DNA of 64,000 nt from JBCCBV01 sp039033855. Its GTDB lineage: Bacteria; Planctomycetota; Phycisphaerae; Phycisphaerales; Phycisphaeraceae. The position numbers were made by a program, and so were the translations under genes. The number at the start of each line of letters is the position of its first letter. Positions within the stretch are counted from its first letter, which is position 1. The DNA is taken from contig JBCCBV010000018.1 in NCBI GenBank assembly GCA_039033855.1, positions 1 through 64,000 on the forward strand. Direction: 5' to 3'. Shown here one piece after another: positions 62,334 to 64,000 of this stretch. Under the pieces are notes generated by a model. That model worked only from the letters and a program-made list of their open reading frames with translations, was not told the origin of the DNA and made no database searches.

Positions 62334-63596
62334 ATGAAGGCCGCGCCCCCCCGAGCCCGCGACGAACAACGCCGACTGGCCGACCTGCGCGCGCTCCGCC
62401 TGCTCGACACCCCGCCCGAGCAGCGGTTCGACGCCATCGTCGCCCTGACCAAAGAGCTGTTCGACGTGCCGATCGCCTACATCGCCCTGATCGACGCCGA
62501 GCGGCAATGGTTCAAGGCCCAGGTCGGGCTCGACGCGTCCGAAACGCCGCGCGACATCTCCTTCTGCGGCCACACCATCCTGCGCAGCCAGCCGCTGATC
62601 ATCCCCGACGCCAGCGCCGACGCCCGCTTTTGCGACAACCCCATGGTGCTGGGCGAGCCCTACGTCCGCTTCTACGCCGGCCACCCGCTGCGTTCTCCAG
62701 AAGGCCAGAACGTCGCCACGCTCTGCGTCGTCGACCGCAAGCCCCGGTCCTTCACCCGCGAAGACGAGGCCCTGCTGGCCCGGCTGGCGCACCTGGCCGA
62801 AACCCAGTTCGACCTGATGGACGTCATCGGCGCCCAGCGCCAGCTGCTCGACGCCCGGCGGCGCATCGAGCGCGAGCTCGGCGACGCCGAGCGCTACGTC
62901 CGCAGCTTCCTGCCGCCGCTCCACGTCGGCTTGAACGCCCACGAACGGCCGGACTACCAGTACATCGCCTCGTCCGAATTGGGCGGCGACCTGCTCGGCT
63001 TCTTCGCCGTGGATGATGACCACTTTTCGATGTTCGTCCTCGACGTCACCGGCCACGGCGTGGGGGCGTCGCTCCTGGCCGTATCGGTGGGCAACGCCAT
63101 CCGCTCGGCCGCGTCGTTCGCCGACCCGCACGACCCCGCCGACCTGCTCGAACGCCTGAACGAAGCGTTCCCCATGGAGCGCCACGACAACCGGTTCACC
63201 ACCGCCTGGCTGGGCAGCTATCGGCGAAGCGACCGCGTGCTGCGCTACGCCACCGCCGGCCATCACGCGGCCCTGCTGACGACCCCCGACGGCCAAAAGC
63301 ACGAGCTCGGCGAGCCCGCGCTCATGCTCGGCGCCACGCACGACCCCGGCTACGAAAACCGCGAGCACACCCTGAGCGTCGGCGACCGCCTGTACCTGTT
63401 CTCCGACGGGCTGTTCGAGGTCCGTGGCGAAGACGACGCCATGCTCGGACACGGCGGGCTGACCGACATGATCCAAGAGCCCTTCGCCACCGACAACCGC
63501 ACCCGCGTCCAGCAGATCATCGACCGCGTCCGCTCGCTCCAAGGCAAAGACACCTTTGTCGACGACGTGTCGCTGCTCGAAGTCGAGTTCGCCTGA
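62334..63596 (+). CDS. GAF-domain PP2C/SpoIIE-type phosphatase
   Basis: A 420-residue protein. A GAF domain (about 25-165: VPIAYIALIDAERQWFKAQVGL, ETPRDISFCGHTIL) is followed by a short helical linker and a PP2C SpoIIE/RsbU-type domain with metal aspartates in SELGGDLLGF, LDVTGHGVGA, FSDGLFEV and DDVSLLEVE. Such phosphatases dephosphorylate anti-anti-sigma factors (partner switching). A TACGCT hexamer lies 11 nt upstream of the ATG. No anti-sigma or STAS gene is adjacent. Confidence 0.9.
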   Translation: MKAAPPRARDEQRRLADLRALRLLDTPPEQRFDAIVALTKELFDVPIAYIALIDAERQWFKAQVGLDASETPRDISFCGHTILRSQPLIIPDASADARFCDNPMVLGEPYVRFYAGHPLRSPEGQNVATLCVVDRKPRSFTREDEALLARLAHLAETQFDLMDVIGAQRQLLDARRRIERELGDAERYVRSFLPPLHVGLNAHERPDYQYIASSELGGDLLGFFAVDDDHFSMFVLDVTGHGVGASLLAVSVGNAIRSAASFADPHDPADLLERLNEAFPMERHDNRFTTAWLGSYRRSDRVLRYATAGHHAALLTTPDGQKHELGEPALMLGATHDPGYENREHTLSVGDRLYLFSDGLFEVRGEDDAMLGHGGLTDMIQEPFATDNRTRVQQIIDRVRSLQGKDTFVDDVSLLEVEFA

Positions 63597-63636
63597 CCCA
63601 CCCCGGAAAACCCCGCCCCCGGGATTCCCCTACTGC

Positions 63637-63662
63637 GGTGGCACGGGCGTCTCGCCCGTGAT
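63637..63662. repeat. dispersed 26-bp repeat (type A), copy 3
   Basis: Identical over 26 bp to 22783-22808. Lies between the phosphatase gene and purE. Confidence 0.85.
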
Positions 63663-63701
63663 GGCGTCACCCACGATCCCTTCCGCGACCGAGGCTTGCG
63701 A

Positions 63702-63707
63702 TACGCT
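63702..63707 (+). promoter_or_regulatory. -10-like TACGCT, leaderless geometry (purE)
   Basis: TACGCT, 6 nt (CTGCCT), then the purE ATG. No Shine-Dalgarno. Confidence 0.55.
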
Positions 63708-63713
63708 CTGCCT

Positions 63714-64000
63714 ATGAGCGAAGACCACGCGGTTTCGTTTCCCGACCCGGCTCCGCCCGTCGCGGTGGTCATGGGCAGCGCGTCCGACTGGCCGACGATG
63801 CGCGGCGCGGTCGAGGTGCTCGATGCGCTGGCCGTGCCTTGTTCGTTCCACGTGGTGTCGGCCCACCGCACGCCGGACGACATGTTCCGCTTCGCCGAAA
63901 CGGCGCTCGACCGTGGGGTGCGGGTGATCATCGCCGGCGCCGGCGGCGCGGCCCACCTGCCGGGCATGATCGCCAGCAAGACCACCCTCCCGGTCATCGG
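63714..64000 (+). CDS. purE: N5-carboxyaminoimidazole ribonucleotide mutase PurE (partial)
   Basis: The first 95 residues of a class I PurE, cut by the window end. After about 15 extra residues come VVMGSASDWPTM (CAIR-binding loop), VVSAHRTPDD and IAGAGGAAHLPGM, all diagnostic. It converts N5-CAIR to CAIR in purine biosynthesis. The ATG has a TACGCT hexamer 6 nt upstream. The rest lies to the right. Confidence 0.93.
   Translation, partial: MSEDHAVSFPDPAPPVAVVMGSASDWPTMRGAVEVLDALAVPCSFHVVSAHRTPDDMFRFAETALDRGVRVIIAGAGGAAHLPGMIASKTTLPVI

Overview
GC-rich chromosomal window that most likely comes from a planctomycete of the class Phycisphaerae. This is an inference from content, not a database match. 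The main clues are nine exported proteins ending in PEP-CTERM sorting tails, dockerin-like DLLDFD repeats, a prepilin with a C-terminal DG motif, a fused SecDF and a dense housekeeping backbone. No rRNA, tRNA, CRISPR array, insertion sequence or integrase was found.

Layout. 0.2-10.5 kb: DUF2256/SDR pair, a small coiled-coil protein, ClpP, a BtpA-FixL-FixJ-like operon, an RNase Z-like hydrolase and RsmJ. 10.5-18.1 kb: a minus-strand run Nudix, rhomboid, tgt, yajC, secDF (protein export and tRNA queuosine). 18.1-22.7 kb: an orphan oligopeptide ABC ATPase, rpsP, a fused acyltransferase and a DinB-like protein. 23-38.9 kb: a secreted/surface protein region with an M8-like metalloprotease, four related PEP-CTERM proteins in tandem, a lamin-tail protein, an endonuclease I, a prepilin and a dockerin protein, interrupted by a DnaJ-like/ClpB chaperone pair. 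39-45 kb: a minus-strand operon MAF glycosyltransferase, degenerate radical-SAM/SPASM protein, NeuA-like, NeuC, probably for nonulosonate decoration of flagellin or another surface protein. 45-50.5 kb: small membrane/exported proteins, a TolC-like factor and LeuC. 50.5-58.2 kb: a type III restriction-modification operon and a KAP-family P-loop NTPase flanking a VCBS/ASPIC PEP-CTERM protein, which looks like a defence island. 58.3-64 kb: SYLF lipoprotein, DUF6065, MurB, divergent MraZ with its own boxes, about 1 kb of non-coding DNA ending in a candidate small RNA, a GAF/PP2C phosphatase and the start of purE.

Expression signals fall into two classes. Many genes, notably the exported proteins, have Shine-Dalgarno sequences. 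At least nine others (SDR, BtpA, tgt, Nudix, ABC ATPase, the 44988 gene, KAP, murB, purE) have no Shine-Dalgarno but a TANNNT hexamer ending 5-7 nt before the start codon, the geometry expected of leaderless mRNAs.

The most unusual items are the leaderless-type promoters, a dispersed palindromic repeat inserted in frame into ClpB, the radical-SAM-like protein without its cluster cysteines, the PEP-CTERM/dockerin protein array, and a structured small-RNA candidate with a strong terminator.
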